64,000 nucleotides of DNA, from NCBI GenBank assembly GCA_017621815.1, contig JAGASK010000029.1, positions 175,239 through 239,238 of the forward strand, read 5' to 3'. Shown piece after piece: positions 1 through 7,132 of the stretch (its first letter is position 1; each line of letters opens with the position of its first letter). The position numbers were made by a program, and so were the translations under genes. The DNA is from Lachnospiraceae bacterium (GTDB lineage Bacteria; Bacillota; Clostridia; Lachnospirales; Lachnospiraceae). The notes beneath the pieces were generated by a model. It saw nothing but the letters and a program-made list of their open reading frames with translations. It ran no database searches and was not told the DNA's origin.

Positions 1-50
1 CGTACTTCCTTTTTCGGAACTTCCGCTTTCGGAACTTCCATTTTGGGAAG
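1..50. repeat. 15-bp direct repeat at window edge
   Basis: The unit CGGAACTTCC recurs with a 15-bp period (copies ending at 24 and 39, and a partial copy ending at 9). It continues to the left window edge, so the full copy number is not visible. It lies downstream of the MATE gene end on the minus strand. No function is evident. Confidence 0.6.
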
Positions 51-156
51 TGTCCAGCCACGGCTTCCTGCCGGGGATTGTTGGCTGAACCCTTTTTACT
101 ACTCCCTTTTAACTAAAAAAACTCTACCAAAAAACTGCCTTTCTGTCAACCACATA

Positions 157-1527
157 TTATTTTTCTCCAATATGCCGTATAATCTTTTTATTAATTCTTG
201 TTATAAAAATAACGGACATTATCAGCGACACCACTTCCGCAATAGGGAAAGCCCACCATACATAATTGACATTCCCCAGTCTGGAAAGCAGATAAGCTGC
301 CGGCAAAAGAACCACTAACTGCCTTGCAAATGATACCAGCATACTGTATACACCATTTCCCAGCGCCTGAAATACCGAACTGCAGACAATACAAAATCCT
401 GCAAGCAAAAAGCTGAGACTGATAGTTCTCAAGGCAGGTATTCCGATTTCCAGCATAGTCTCGGAAGCCTCAAACAACATAAACAGCTGAGACGGAAAGA
501 TTTGAAATACCATAAATCCCACAGCCATAATGATTACAGCATACATGATGCTGAGCTTAATCGTCTTAACCAGCCTGTCCCTTTTACCTGCCCCATAATT
601 ATAAGCAATAATAGGCACCATACCGTTATTCAGTCCGAATACAGGCATAAAAATGAAACTCTGAAGCTTAAAATAAACACCGAATACTGCCGCTGCAGTA
701 GAAGTGAATACAATTAAAATTCTGTTCATGCCATATGTCATAACCGAACCGATTGCCTGCATTATAATAGAAGGAATTCCTACTACGTAAATCTGTCCTA
801 TAATAGGTAATTCCGGTTTAAAACCTTTAAGGGAAAGGCTGATTTCCGTGTTTTTCTTTATATTAATAATAAATGCAAATACAGCTGCAATAATCTGCCC
901 GATTACTGTAGCTACGGCAGCTCCTGTCACGCCCATCTTCGGAAAACCCAGATAACCGAAGATTAAAACAGGATCCAAAATAATATTGATGATTGCGCCT
1001 GTTCCCTGCGTAATCATCGTATAAAAAGTTTTACCTGTTGACTGGAGCAGCCGTTCAAAAACAAACTGTCCATACATCCCGAATGAGAAGCAGCATACAA
1101 CCGTCAGATATTCCTTTCCGTATTCAAGAATCTGCGCATCCGTTGTCTGGCTCATATAAAAAGGATTTACTGCCGTAAGCCCCACAATAAGAAAAATAAT
1201 ATAATTGACTGCAGCCAGAAACATACCGTTTACAGCTACTTTATTTGCTTTCTCAAACTCCTTTTCACCAAGAGACCTGGAAAGCAGCGCATTAATACCT
1301 ACTCCCGTTCCCGCTCCCAGCGCAATCATAAGGGACTGAATCGGGAATGCCAGTGATACTGCCGTCAAAGCATTTTCATTAATTCTTGATACAAAGATGC
1401 TGTCCACAATGTTATAAAGAGCCTGGACAAGCATGGAAATCATCATGGGCAGTGACATGCTGATCAGCAGTTTATTTACGGGCATAACTCCCATTTTGTT
1501 TTCTTTTACCATATCTTTTGAATCCAT
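157..1527 (-). CDS. MATE family multidrug/Na+ efflux transporter
   Basis: An integral membrane antiporter of about 456 residues, predicted to export cationic drugs or metabolites using a Na+ or H+ gradient. The sequence is hydrophobic throughout, with about twelve membrane segments in two MatE halves. It opens with the typical N-terminus (VNKLLISMSLPMMISMLVQ, then YNIVDSIFVSR). Length fits the family. I chose the ATG at 1527 because GGAAAGGA lies at a workable distance, whereas the upstream TTG lies almost on that site. The gene stands alone between a repeat and the tRNA array. Substrate cannot be told from sequence. Confidence 0.9.
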   Translation of the reverse strand: MDSKDMVKENKMGVMPVNKLLISMSLPMMISMLVQALYNIVDSIFVSRINENALTAVSLAFPIQSLMIALGAGTGVGINALLSRSLGEKEFEKANKVAVNGMFLAAVNYIIFLIVGLTAVNPFYMSQTTDAQILEYGKEYLTVVCCFSFGMYGQFVFERLLQSTGKTFYTMITQGTGAIINIILDPVLIFGYLGFPKMGVTGAAVATVIGQIIAAVFAFIINIKKNTEISLSLKGFKPELPIIGQIYVVGIPSIIMQAIGSVMTYGMNRILIVFTSTAAAVFGVYFKLQSFIFMPVFGLNNGMVPIIAYNYGAGKRDRLVKTIKLSIMYAVIIMAVGFMVFQIFPSQLFMLFEASETMLEIGIPALRTISLSFLLAGFCIVCSSVFQALGNGVYSMLVSFARQLVVLLPAAYLLSRLGNVNYVWWAFPIAEVVSLIMSVIFITRINKKIIRHIGEK

Positions 1528-1560
1528 AAAACGCAAATCCTTTCCGTTTTTAGCGTAACA

Positions 1561-1597
1561 AAAAAAGAGAAATCAGAAATCCCTGATTTTTCTTTTT
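1561..1597. terminator. Hairpin with flanking A/T tracts upstream of MATE gene
   Basis: AAATCAG and CTGATTT form a stem extended by A-rich and T-rich arms, giving a hairpin that could terminate in either direction. It lies about 35 bp upstream of the MATE start. The rest of 1528-1771 is A/T-rich and shows no gene. Confidence 0.5.
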
Positions 1598-1771
1598 CTA
1601 AACTGCATATAATGTTTATATTATATACAATTAAATATACGCATAATTATTATACAGCTGATATATAACTTTGCAAGCATTTTTTTAAGCACTTTTCCCT
1701 GTAAAAACCTGAAGGGAAAACTTTTGGAAAATTCGCTGGAAAATTCCTTTTGAAAAATTTTCAATTTTTTG

Positions 1772-1800
1772 TTGACAGAATTCTCCACATCAAATATAAT
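1772..1800 (+). promoter_or_regulatory. Consensus sigma-A promoter of the tRNA array
   Basis: TTGACA at 1772-1777 and TATAAT at 1795-1800 are separated by exactly 17 bp, a perfect housekeeping promoter. The first tRNA begins 42 bp downstream. It is the only strong promoter seen before the six tRNAs, which fits one polycistronic tRNA transcript ending at the terminator at 2464-2498. Confidence 0.9.
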
Positions 1801-1841
1801 ATATCTTGCGTTGTGTGAGTGTCAACAAGGAAAGAGACCAG

Positions 1842-1916
1842 CGGGGTGTGGCTCAGCTTGGCTAGAGCGCCTGGTTTGGGACCAGGAGGTCGCAGGTTCG
1901 AATCCTGTCACCCCGA
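1842..1916 (+). tRNA. tRNA-Pro (TGG)
   Basis: The acceptor arms CGGGGTG and CACCCCG pair fully. The anticodon stem CCTGG/CCAGG encloses loop TTTGGGA with anticodon TGG. The T-loop reads GGTTCGAATCC. No CCA is encoded. First gene of the array. Confidence 0.97.
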
Positions 1917-1941
1917 TTTAATAACAACGCAGTTTGATTCT

Positions 1942-2012
1942 GCGGGTGTAGTTCAATGGTAGAACACCAGCCTTCCAAGCTGGATACGTGGGTTCGATTC
2001 CCATCACCCGCT
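1942..2012 (+). tRNA. tRNA-Gly (TCC)
   Basis: Acceptor arms GCGGGTG and CACCCGC pair. The anticodon stem CCAGC/GCTGG encloses CTTCCAA, anticodon TCC. Second gene of the array; CCA not encoded. Confidence 0.97.
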
Positions 2013-2036
2013 TTGTACTTGATTTCAGGTGCATGT

Positions 2037-2110
<74 letters not shown>

Positions 2111-2160
2111 CTTTGAGATATGGATAAAGTCAATTGGCTGTTATGTACTATCTCTCATAT

Positions 2161-2235
2161 GGTGGGTATGGCGCAGTTGGCTAGCGCGCCAGATTGTGGC
2201 TCTGGAGGCCGAGGGTTCGAGTCCCTCTATCCACC
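2161..2235 (+). tRNA. tRNA-His (GTG)
   Basis: The anticodon stem CCAGA/TCTGG encloses TTGTGGC, anticodon GTG. The acceptor GTGGGTA pairs with TATCCAC. G2161 pairs with the discriminator C2235, giving the extra G-1:C73 pair typical of tRNA-His. Confidence 0.96.
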
Positions 2236-2292
2236 CTTTACCAAGCTTGCCTTTGGGCAAGCTATTGTTCCAGGGATGAGCTTGGTGTATAT

Positions 2293-2364
2293 TGGGCTAT
2301 CGCCAAGCGGTAAGGCACAGGACTTTGACTCCTGCATTCGCTGGTTCGAATCCAGCTAGCCCAG
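2293..2364 (+). tRNA. tRNA-Gln (TTG)
   Basis: Acceptor arms TGGGCTA and TAGCCCA pair fully. The anticodon stem CAGGA/TCCTG encloses CTTTGAC, anticodon TTG. Fifth gene of the array. Confidence 0.97.
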
Positions 2365-2385
2365 TTTTGTTTTATAATTATATAT

Positions 2386-2458
2386 GGGCTACTAGCTCAG
2401 GTGGTAGAGCACTTGACTTTTAATCAAGTTGTCCCGGGTTCGAGTCCCGGGTGGCTCA
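2386..2458 (+). tRNA. tRNA-Lys (TTT)
   Basis: The anticodon stem CTTGA/TCAAG encloses CTTTTAA, anticodon TTT. The acceptor GGGCTAC pairs with GTGGCTC using G-T pairs. The T-arm CCCGG-GTTCGAG-TCCGGG is clear. Last gene of the array. Confidence 0.96.
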
Positions 2459-2463
2459 TTAAA

Positions 2464-2498
2464 AAAAGTTGTTAAGCATTTTGTTTAACAACTTTTTT
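2464..2498 (+). terminator. Intrinsic terminator of the tRNA array
   Basis: GTTGTTAA and TTAACAAC form a stem extended by A/T pairs and followed by TTTTTT, directly after tRNA-Lys. It may also serve the minus-strand side. Confidence 0.9.
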
Positions 2499-2510
2499 GT
2501 TAGTATTCTT

Positions 2511-2990
2511 TCAGAGATAATTAATTGTGAAATGGGCATCCCCGTTTTTATCCAAATCCATGATTATATATGAAGGTTTTTTCCCTTCCTGTCTCGGATA
2601 TGTAAGGCTTCCCGGATTAATTGCTATAATATCACTTTCAATATCTATCACAGGCCTGTGTGAATGTCCGTACATCACAATATCCACGCCTCTTTCCCGT
2701 GCTTCTCTCTTTATATTTTCATTGCTCATAGATACATAATATGTATGTCCATGAGTCAGCCATACTTTATATTTACCTATGTTAAACTCTTTTTCTCTTG
2801 GCAAATCAGAAAAAAAGTCATTATTTCCCATTACCATCTGTACAGGGCATCCGGCACATTCCGCAATCAGATATTCACTGCCTTCAATATCACCGCAGTG
2901 AATAACCATATCAACGGGTGCAACTCTTTCAATTACCCGAATGTAATTATCATTATGATGATGTGTGTCACTGACAATCAATACTTTCAT
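2511..2990 (-). CDS. YfcE/MJ0936-type metallophosphoesterase
   Basis: A 159-residue cytoplasmic phosphodiesterase of the small YfcE/YsnB group, expected to use two metal ions. The whole metal-binding set is visible in order: SDTHHHND near residue 7, HCGD near 31, GNND near 54, THGH near 79 and GHSH near 107. Length is normal for the family. It lies 30 bp downstream of rdgB on the same strand; this rdgB-phosphodiesterase pairing is common in Firmicutes and suggests one operon. The natural substrate is unknown. Confidence 0.92.
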   Translation of the reverse strand: MKVLIVSDTHHHNDNYIRVIERVAPVDMVIHCGDIEGSEYLIAECAGCPVQMVMGNNDFFSDLPREKEFNIGKYKVWLTHGHTYYVSMSNENIKREARERGVDIVMYGHSHRPVIDIESDIIAINPGSLTYPRQEGKKPSYIIMDLDKNGDAHFTINYL

Positions 2991-3020
2991 ACTTTATCCC
3001 CAACTTCGCATATAAGTATC

Positions 3021-3632
3021 TTATATGTTCTCCTCAAGTCTTTTTCTGATAGCACGCAGTGCTTTTCCTCTATGGCTGATTTCATTCTTTTCATCTTCTG
3101 ATAATTCTGCTGTGGTTTTCCCATAGTCCGGGACATAAAAAATCGGGTCATAGCCAAAACCGTTGTCTCCGCGTTCTTCATATCCGATTCTTCCTTCTAT
3201 GGTACCTGTTTCGGTAATGATATTTCCGCCGGGAAGCGCCGCCGCTATGGCACAGACAAAACGAGCCGTTCTTTTCTCATCCTCCACACCGTTTAATCTT
3301 TCTATCAGATTGGCATTCTTTATGCGATAAGAAGTATCCTCTCCCATATACCTTGCAGAATAAATTCCGGGCTCCCCATTCAAATAATCAATTTCAAGTC
3401 CTGAATCATCAGCAAGAACAATCGCATCCTCAACTTTCAATGAAACTGCCCTGGCCTTAATCACGGCATTTTCCGCAAAGCTTTTACCATTCTCAACAAT
3501 ATCCGCATTGATACCGGCTTCTTTCATTGAAAGAATCTCTGTTTCTTCTCCGCCTATCTTCATATTTTCAAGTATTTTTCGTATTTCACGCATTTTACCC
3601 TGATTTCCGGTTGCAAAAATAATTCTGCGCAT
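3021..3632 (-). CDS. rdgB: RdgB/HAM1 XTP/dITP pyrophosphatase
   Basis: A 203-residue cytosolic house-cleaning enzyme that hydrolyses non-canonical purine triphosphates (dITP, XTP) to monophosphate and pyrophosphate. Visible hallmarks are the N-terminal ATGNQGK loop, the ADDSGLEID motif, NGEPGIYSARY, GFGYDPIF and the C-terminal SHRGKA. Length matches the family. It sits between the amidase-like gene (21 bp upstream) and the metallophosphoesterase (30 bp downstream), all on the minus strand, so it is probably part of the same operon. Confidence 0.95.
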   Translation of the reverse strand: MRRIIFATGNQGKMREIRKILENMKIGGEETEILSMKEAGINADIVENGKSFAENAVIKARAVSLKVEDAIVLADDSGLEIDYLNGEPGIYSARYMGEDTSYRIKNANLIERLNGVEDEKRTARFVCAIAAALPGGNIITETGTIEGRIGYEERGDNGFGYDPIFYVPDYGKTTAELSEDEKNEISHRGKALRAIRKRLEENI

Positions 3633-3653
3633 AAATTATCCTCTTTCGATTAC

Positions 3654-4709
3654 TTATTGAATTTCCTCATATACCTTTATAATGGCATTATAAATTCCCG
3701 TTGCAATCTTATCTATGTATTCTTCCCTGCTCAGTAAGGCAGCCTCCTGTTTATTGGTAATATAACCCACATTGACTGCTGCAGCCGGTATGACGGACTG
3801 TCGAAGGGTATATTCTTCCTTCTCTGCCTCTACAAGTCCGACAGCCTTACCCTTAATGGCAGTTACCACTTCCCTCTCCAGGCAGTCCGCCAATTCTACA
3901 TTACCGAATCCCGGAATAAAATAATCACCATTATAAACAGCGCTCGTCCCATATACCGAAGAATCTTCGGACGCACTCAACTGAATACGGATATACATAT
4001 CTGCTCTTGTTTCGTTACCAAGCGCCGTCCTGTCTTCTTTTGAAGGATTCACATCATCCATTCTGGTATAGTATGCTTTAATGTCGCTTCCATCCAGCTT
4101 TTCCTTCAATTTTCTGGCAATCTGCAGGTTTATATCCTTTTCCAGAATATTTTCTGCCGTATATCCCAAATCACTGCCTCCGCATGCCGGGTCAATTACT
4201 ACAATTTTGTCATACATCTCAGCAGGCGCCAAAAAACTGATATAAAGATTTTCGTTTTCTAAAATAGTACGGCATTCATAAATTCCTGTCAACTGAAAAT
4301 TAAGGGCAATTCCCTCTTTTGTCACTTCAAAAGAGCCCTGTCTGACTGATTCCCTGTTTCCTGAAATAACATTTTCTTCATAAAAATCTTCGTCAGCATT
4401 TGGTATCAAAATCCACAAAGCTCTGTCCATATAATGATTTTCAATAATAATATCATCAGCCTTGCATCCTTCAGGCAGCGGTATCCTCAAATAGCTTGTA
4501 TCAGCTTCGCCCAGTTTAAAGGTAAGGTTCTTTACTGCTCCGTCTCCGGCAGTATTTTCCTTTACTGCCAGGTTTTCCATCACCTCATCCTGAGCCACAT
4601 CAGCAATAGTGATTACTTTATTTGCTGACATCCCAAAAATCATTCCCATAGCTGCAAGAAAAAATACAAGACTGCAGACCGCCGTTTTTTTCATCAATGT
4701 CTGATTCAT
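3654..4709 (-). CDS. Secreted amidase-3-fold protein, probably catalytically inactive
   Basis: A protein of about 351 residues with an N-terminal membrane/signal segment (AVCSLVFFLAAMGMIFGMS), an uncharacterised middle region, and a C-terminal N-acetylmuramoyl-L-alanine amidase (Amidase_3) fold from about residue 168. Active enzymes carry GHGG, a zinc Glu, SIHAN and a catalytic VELGF. Here these read ACGG (His to Cys), LEKD (Glu kept), RIQLSA (His to Gln) and VNVGY (Glu to Asn). Two of three zinc ligands and the catalytic Glu are therefore gone. I infer a structural or regulatory cell-wall role. Start ATG 4709 is chosen over the GTG that abuts GAGG. The upstream methyltransferase gene ends 2 bp before it. 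Confidence 0.8.
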   Translation of the reverse strand: MNQTLMKKTAVCSLVFFLAAMGMIFGMSANKVITIADVAQDEVMENLAVKENTAGDGAVKNLTFKLGEADTSYLRIPLPEGCKADDIIIENHYMDRALWILIPNADEDFYEENVISGNRESVRQGSFEVTKEGIALNFQLTGIYECRTILENENLYISFLAPAEMYDKIVVIDPACGGSDLGYTAENILEKDINLQIARKLKEKLDGSDIKAYYTRMDDVNPSKEDRTALGNETRADMYIRIQLSASEDSSVYGTSAVYNGDYFIPGFGNVELADCLEREVVTAIKGKAVGLVEAEKEEYTLRQSVIPAAAVNVGYITNKQEAALLSREEYIDKIATGIYNAIIKVYEEIQ

Positions 4710-4711
4710 AA

Positions 4712-5857
4712 TCACCTCTGCTTCGGCGGTTTAGGCCCCGGAAATTGATAAAAATACGTTTTCATCATCCCATTATATATTTTTCTGTTTTTAGCCGCCT
4801 TCATTTTCATTGATTCTTCTGCCTGTTCATAAGCAGTAATTAAATACATGGACCATGAATCCAGAGTTCTGAACCTTTCCCCTATTGTTCTGTAAAGTGA
4901 AGGAAGATTTTTCTTTTCCTCTATCCTTTCTCCGTAAGGCGGATTCGTTATAATAAAACCATATTTTTTACTATGGCTGAGTGCCGAAACATCTCTTCTC
5001 TGGAAATGAATCAGAGAATCCACCCCTGCAAGCCTTGCATTTTCTCTGGCAATGTCCACCATCTTTTCATCAATGTCATAACCCTGAATATCTGTATCCA
5101 CATTCAGATTTACCATTTCCCTGGCCTCATCTACAGCATGATACCATTCCTTTGAAGGCACCAGGTGCTGCCATTTTTCAGCCGTAAATTCCCTGTTCAT
5201 TCCGGGAGCAATTCCGGCTGCCATCAGTGCCGCTTCAATGGGAAATGTTCCGCTTCCGCAAAAAGGGTCAACTAAAATCCTGTCCCCCTTCCAGGGTGTC
5301 AGCATAATCAGTGAAGCCGCCAGATTTTCCGCAATGGGCGCTTTTGCCGTCAGCTTACGATATCCTCTTTTATGTAGAGATTCCCCTGTGGTATCAAGAG
5401 CTGCCGTAACCTCATCTTTCATCAGGAACACGCGAATCGGAAAAGGCTCGCCGTCTTCCGTAAACCAGTTCACCTTATAAATTTCCTTCAAACGCTCCAC
5501 CATGGCTTTTTTCATCACAGACTGAATATCAGAAGGACTGAAGAGCTTACTCTTTACACTTGCCGCCTTAGTTACCCAGAATTTTCCATCAACCGGAACA
5601 AATTCTTCTAAGGGAAGAGCCTTCGTCCCCTGAAACAGTTCCTCATAGGTTTCCGCATGAAAGCTTCCTATTTTAATCAGAATCCTCTCTGCCGAACGCA
5701 GGAATACATTAGCACGGCAAATTGCTTCTTCATCACCAATAAAGGTAATCCTGCCATCTTCTACCTTTGATACATCATATCCCAAATCTGTTATTTCTCT
5801 TTTCAACACTGCTTCCAGTCCAAAATGACATGGCGCAATCAATTCGTATCTTTTCAT
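4712..5857 (-). CDS. THUMP-domain class I SAM-dependent RNA methyltransferase (RlmL/YpsC family)
   Basis: A 381-residue cytoplasmic enzyme predicted to methylate a guanine N2 in 23S rRNA using S-adenosylmethionine. The N-terminal 160 residues form the ferredoxin-like and THUMP RNA-binding part. The C-terminal Rossmann domain has VDPFCGSGTFPIEAAL (SAM binding, about residue 197) and the catalytic TNPPYGERI (about 308). It matches the single-domain YpsC type, not the fused RlmKL. It appears to head the operon leading into the amidase-like gene, rdgB and the phosphodiesterase. Confidence 0.9.
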   Translation of the reverse strand: MKRYELIAPCHFGLEAVLKREITDLGYDVSKVEDGRITFIGDEEAICRANVFLRSAERILIKIGSFHAETYEELFQGTKALPLEEFVPVDGKFWVTKAASVKSKLFSPSDIQSVMKKAMVERLKEIYKVNWFTEDGEPFPIRVFLMKDEVTAALDTTGESLHKRGYRKLTAKAPIAENLAASLIMLTPWKGDRILVDPFCGSGTFPIEAALMAAGIAPGMNREFTAEKWQHLVPSKEWYHAVDEAREMVNLNVDTDIQGYDIDEKMVDIARENARLAGVDSLIHFQRRDVSALSHSKKYGFIITNPPYGERIEEKKNLPSLYRTIGERFRTLDSWSMYLITAYEQAEESMKMKAAKNRKIYNGMMKTYFYQFPGPKPPKQR

Positions 5858-5941
5858 TTCAATTTACCCTATAGTTTCAGTTTTTCATGCATTTAGAGTT
5901 AGTATAACACACTTTTTCTACTTTTGTATACGTCATACGTC

Positions 5942-5968
5942 AAAAAGGGATGCCGAAGCATCCCTTTT
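5942..5968 (-). terminator. Intrinsic terminator after the Asn-rich small gene
   Basis: GGGATGC and GCATCCC form a stem with loop CGAA, extended by A/T pairs and followed on the minus strand by a T run. It separates the small Asn-rich gene from the methyltransferase operon. Confidence 0.85.
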
Positions 5969-5990
5969 CTCTGTGACAAAATTGACTGAC

Positions 5991-6137
5991 TTAAAACTCG
6001 TTATTCTTCTTATTGCTGTTTGAGCTGTTGTTAGAAGAACTGTTTTTCTGGCTGTTCTTGCATTCCTGATTATTCTTGTTCTCCTGATTTTTGTTGTCAC
6101 AATTCTGATTGTTCTGATTATAATCGTTCTTAGACAT
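5991..6137 (-). CDS. Asn/Gln/Lys-rich 48-residue protein
   Basis: A 48-residue open frame that begins ATG at 6137 behind a strong AGGAGG (8 bp) and ends TAA at 5991, followed by its own terminator. About 40% of the residues are Asn, with many Lys, Ser and Gln and two Cys (positions 13 and 26). It has no hydrophobic core and is probably disordered. Promoter-proximal palindromes lie upstream at 6213 and 6270. I do not recognise the family. The ribosome site, terminator and isolated position argue that it is a real gene. Confidence 0.65.
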   Translation of the reverse strand: MSKNDYNQNNQNCDNKNQENKNNQECKNSQKNSSSNNSSNSNKKNNEF

Positions 6138-6212
6138 ATTTCATTCCTCCTGATTCTTTAGGTTACAGGAGTAGTATTTTCTTTTTTATAAGCATTTATT
6201 CAAGACTTGCAT

Positions 6213-6226
6213 GGTACTTTAGTACC
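6213..6226. promoter_or_regulatory. Palindrome GGTACTTTAGTACC, possible operator
   Basis: A perfect dyad with arms GGTAC and GTACC, about 75 bp upstream of the Asn-rich small gene. A second similar dyad lies 57 bp further on at 6270-6283. Paired dyads of this kind often bind a dimeric regulator; no regulator gene is adjacent. Confidence 0.4.
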
Positions 6227-6269
6227 TGTTTTTTATTTATTTTGCACAATTTTCTTCAAAATATCGACC

Positions 6270-6283
6270 GGTACTTTTGTACT
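6270..6283. promoter_or_regulatory. Second GTAC-arm palindrome
   Basis: It reads GGTACTTTTGTACT, with arms GTAC and GTAC and the same 4-5 base centre as the dyad at 6213. Confidence 0.4.
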
Positions 6284-6393
6284 ATTATATCATTGCTTTT
6301 TATTTGTCCCTACGCTATAATATAAACGTAAACAGGAAACCCCTTCATATTCCTATTTACAACCCTTATATTAATTATTTATACTCCCCAAAT

Positions 6394-6471
6394 AACAGAA
6401 AATTCGCAAAGCGGATTTTCTGTTATCATGAACAATAGAATGGCGCTTTGCGGATTTTCTATTGTCATGAA
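6394..6471. repeat. Double stem-loop of the TTTCTATTGTCATGAA family
   Basis: The first stem-loop pairs ATAACAGAAAAT with ATTTTCTGTTAT around a CGCAAAGCG tip. The second pairs ACAATAGAA with TTCTATTGT around GGCGCTTTGCG. Each ends in TCATGAA. Related copies occur at 21438, 31413, 42437, 46740 and 48187. Confidence 0.6.
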
Positions 6472-6472
6472 T

Positions 6473-6501
6473 AAAGCCTGTCAGCCCCCCTGACAGGCTT
6501 T
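6473..6501 (-). terminator. Intrinsic terminator of the 128-residue gene
   Basis: AAAGCCTGTCAG and CTGACAGGCTTT form a 12-bp stem with a short C-rich loop, just past the stop codon at 6510. A T run follows on the minus strand. Confidence 0.85.
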
Positions 6502-6509
6502 ATACTTTT

Positions 6510-6896
6510 TTACAATTTATCTTCTCCACGACCTTCTTCCAGTCTTCTTACATACTCATCAGGATGCCGCTGCATATCAATCATAGTTCTGAATGCTCGC
6601 ATTACCATTCTCTCTTTATTACATGTCCGCGGATTCTTTCCAATCTCCCGGACGAGATTATATTTATCCATCTGCCAGACATATATATCCGACAGGGAAT
6701 AACCTCTTACTTTTATCTTATCCATAAAAGTATGATGCTCGATATAATAAACAAGCTCCTCATAAATATCTCTGCAGGTTATAATATCTGTCCACAGCTT
6801 ATCTGTCCATTCTTTATCAAATTCCGCATATTCACAGATGTCATAAAAGCCCTGACATACTTTTATTCTCGATGCATCATATAAAATTCCCTGCAT
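6510..6896 (-). CDS. Conserved hypothetical protein, 128 residues
   Basis: A soluble, charged 128-residue protein with no signal or membrane segment, rich in Tyr, Arg and Glu, and mostly helical in look (for example MRAFRTMIDMQRHPDEYVRRLEEGRGE at the C-terminus, quoted only to show its basic-acidic pattern in part). I do not recognise a catalytic motif. AAAGGATAA precedes the start. The gene stands alone, with a 4x25-bp tandem repeat directly upstream and a terminator directly downstream. Function unknown. Confidence 0.65.
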   Translation of the reverse strand: MQGILYDASRIKVCQGFYDICEYAEFDKEWTDKLWTDIITCRDIYEELVYYIEHHTFMDKIKVRGYSLSDIYVWQMDKYNLVREIGKNPRTCNKERMVMRAFRTMIDMQRHPDEYVRRLEEGRGEDKL

Positions 6897-6915
6897 AATA
6901 AATTATCCTTTCCCA

Positions 6916-7015
6916 CCAAACGGCCTAAAGGCCTTATTGGACAAACGGTCTGACGACCTTATTGGACAAACGGCCTAAGGGCCTTATTGGACAAACGGCC
7001 TGACGACCTTATTGG
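6916..7015. repeat. Four tandem 25-bp repeats
   Basis: Units at 6916-6940, 6941-6965, 6966-6990 and 6991-7015 share ACAAACGGYCT and CCTTATTGG, with two alternating centres (CTAARG-GCC and CTGACGACC). The centre of each unit is a small dyad (GGCC...GGCC or GGTC...GACC). The array lies between the solute-binding-protein terminator and the start of the 128-residue gene, inside that gene's likely 5' region. Confidence 0.9.
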
Positions 7016-7030
7016 AGTAAATGGAATATA

Positions 7031-7070
7031 AAAAGTGTTCCGCACTATGTATTATAGTACGGAACACCCT
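7031..7070 (-). terminator. Intrinsic terminator of the sugar ABC operon
   Basis: GTGTTCCG and CGGAACAC form the stem, with an inner ACTA/TAGT pairing, and TTTTTA follows on the minus strand. Confidence 0.85.
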
Positions 7071-7132
7071 TAAAATTCAACTATTCAATTATACAATAGA
7101 AAGTACTCTGTATAAACTTCCTATACTATGAA

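Larger units (their letters stand above)
6138..6509. other. Intergenic stretch with two palindromes and two hairpins
   Basis: No gene is seen. It holds GGTACTTTAGTACC (6213-6226), a near copy with arms GTAC at 6270-6283, and two neighbouring stem-loops at 6394-6470 belonging to the dispersed TTTCTATTGTCATGAA family. A terminator ends it at 6473-6501. Confidence 0.6.

Noticed and set aside
6916-7015. Possible CRISPR array
   Set aside because: The 25-bp units are directly adjacent with no spacers, and no cas gene is in the window.
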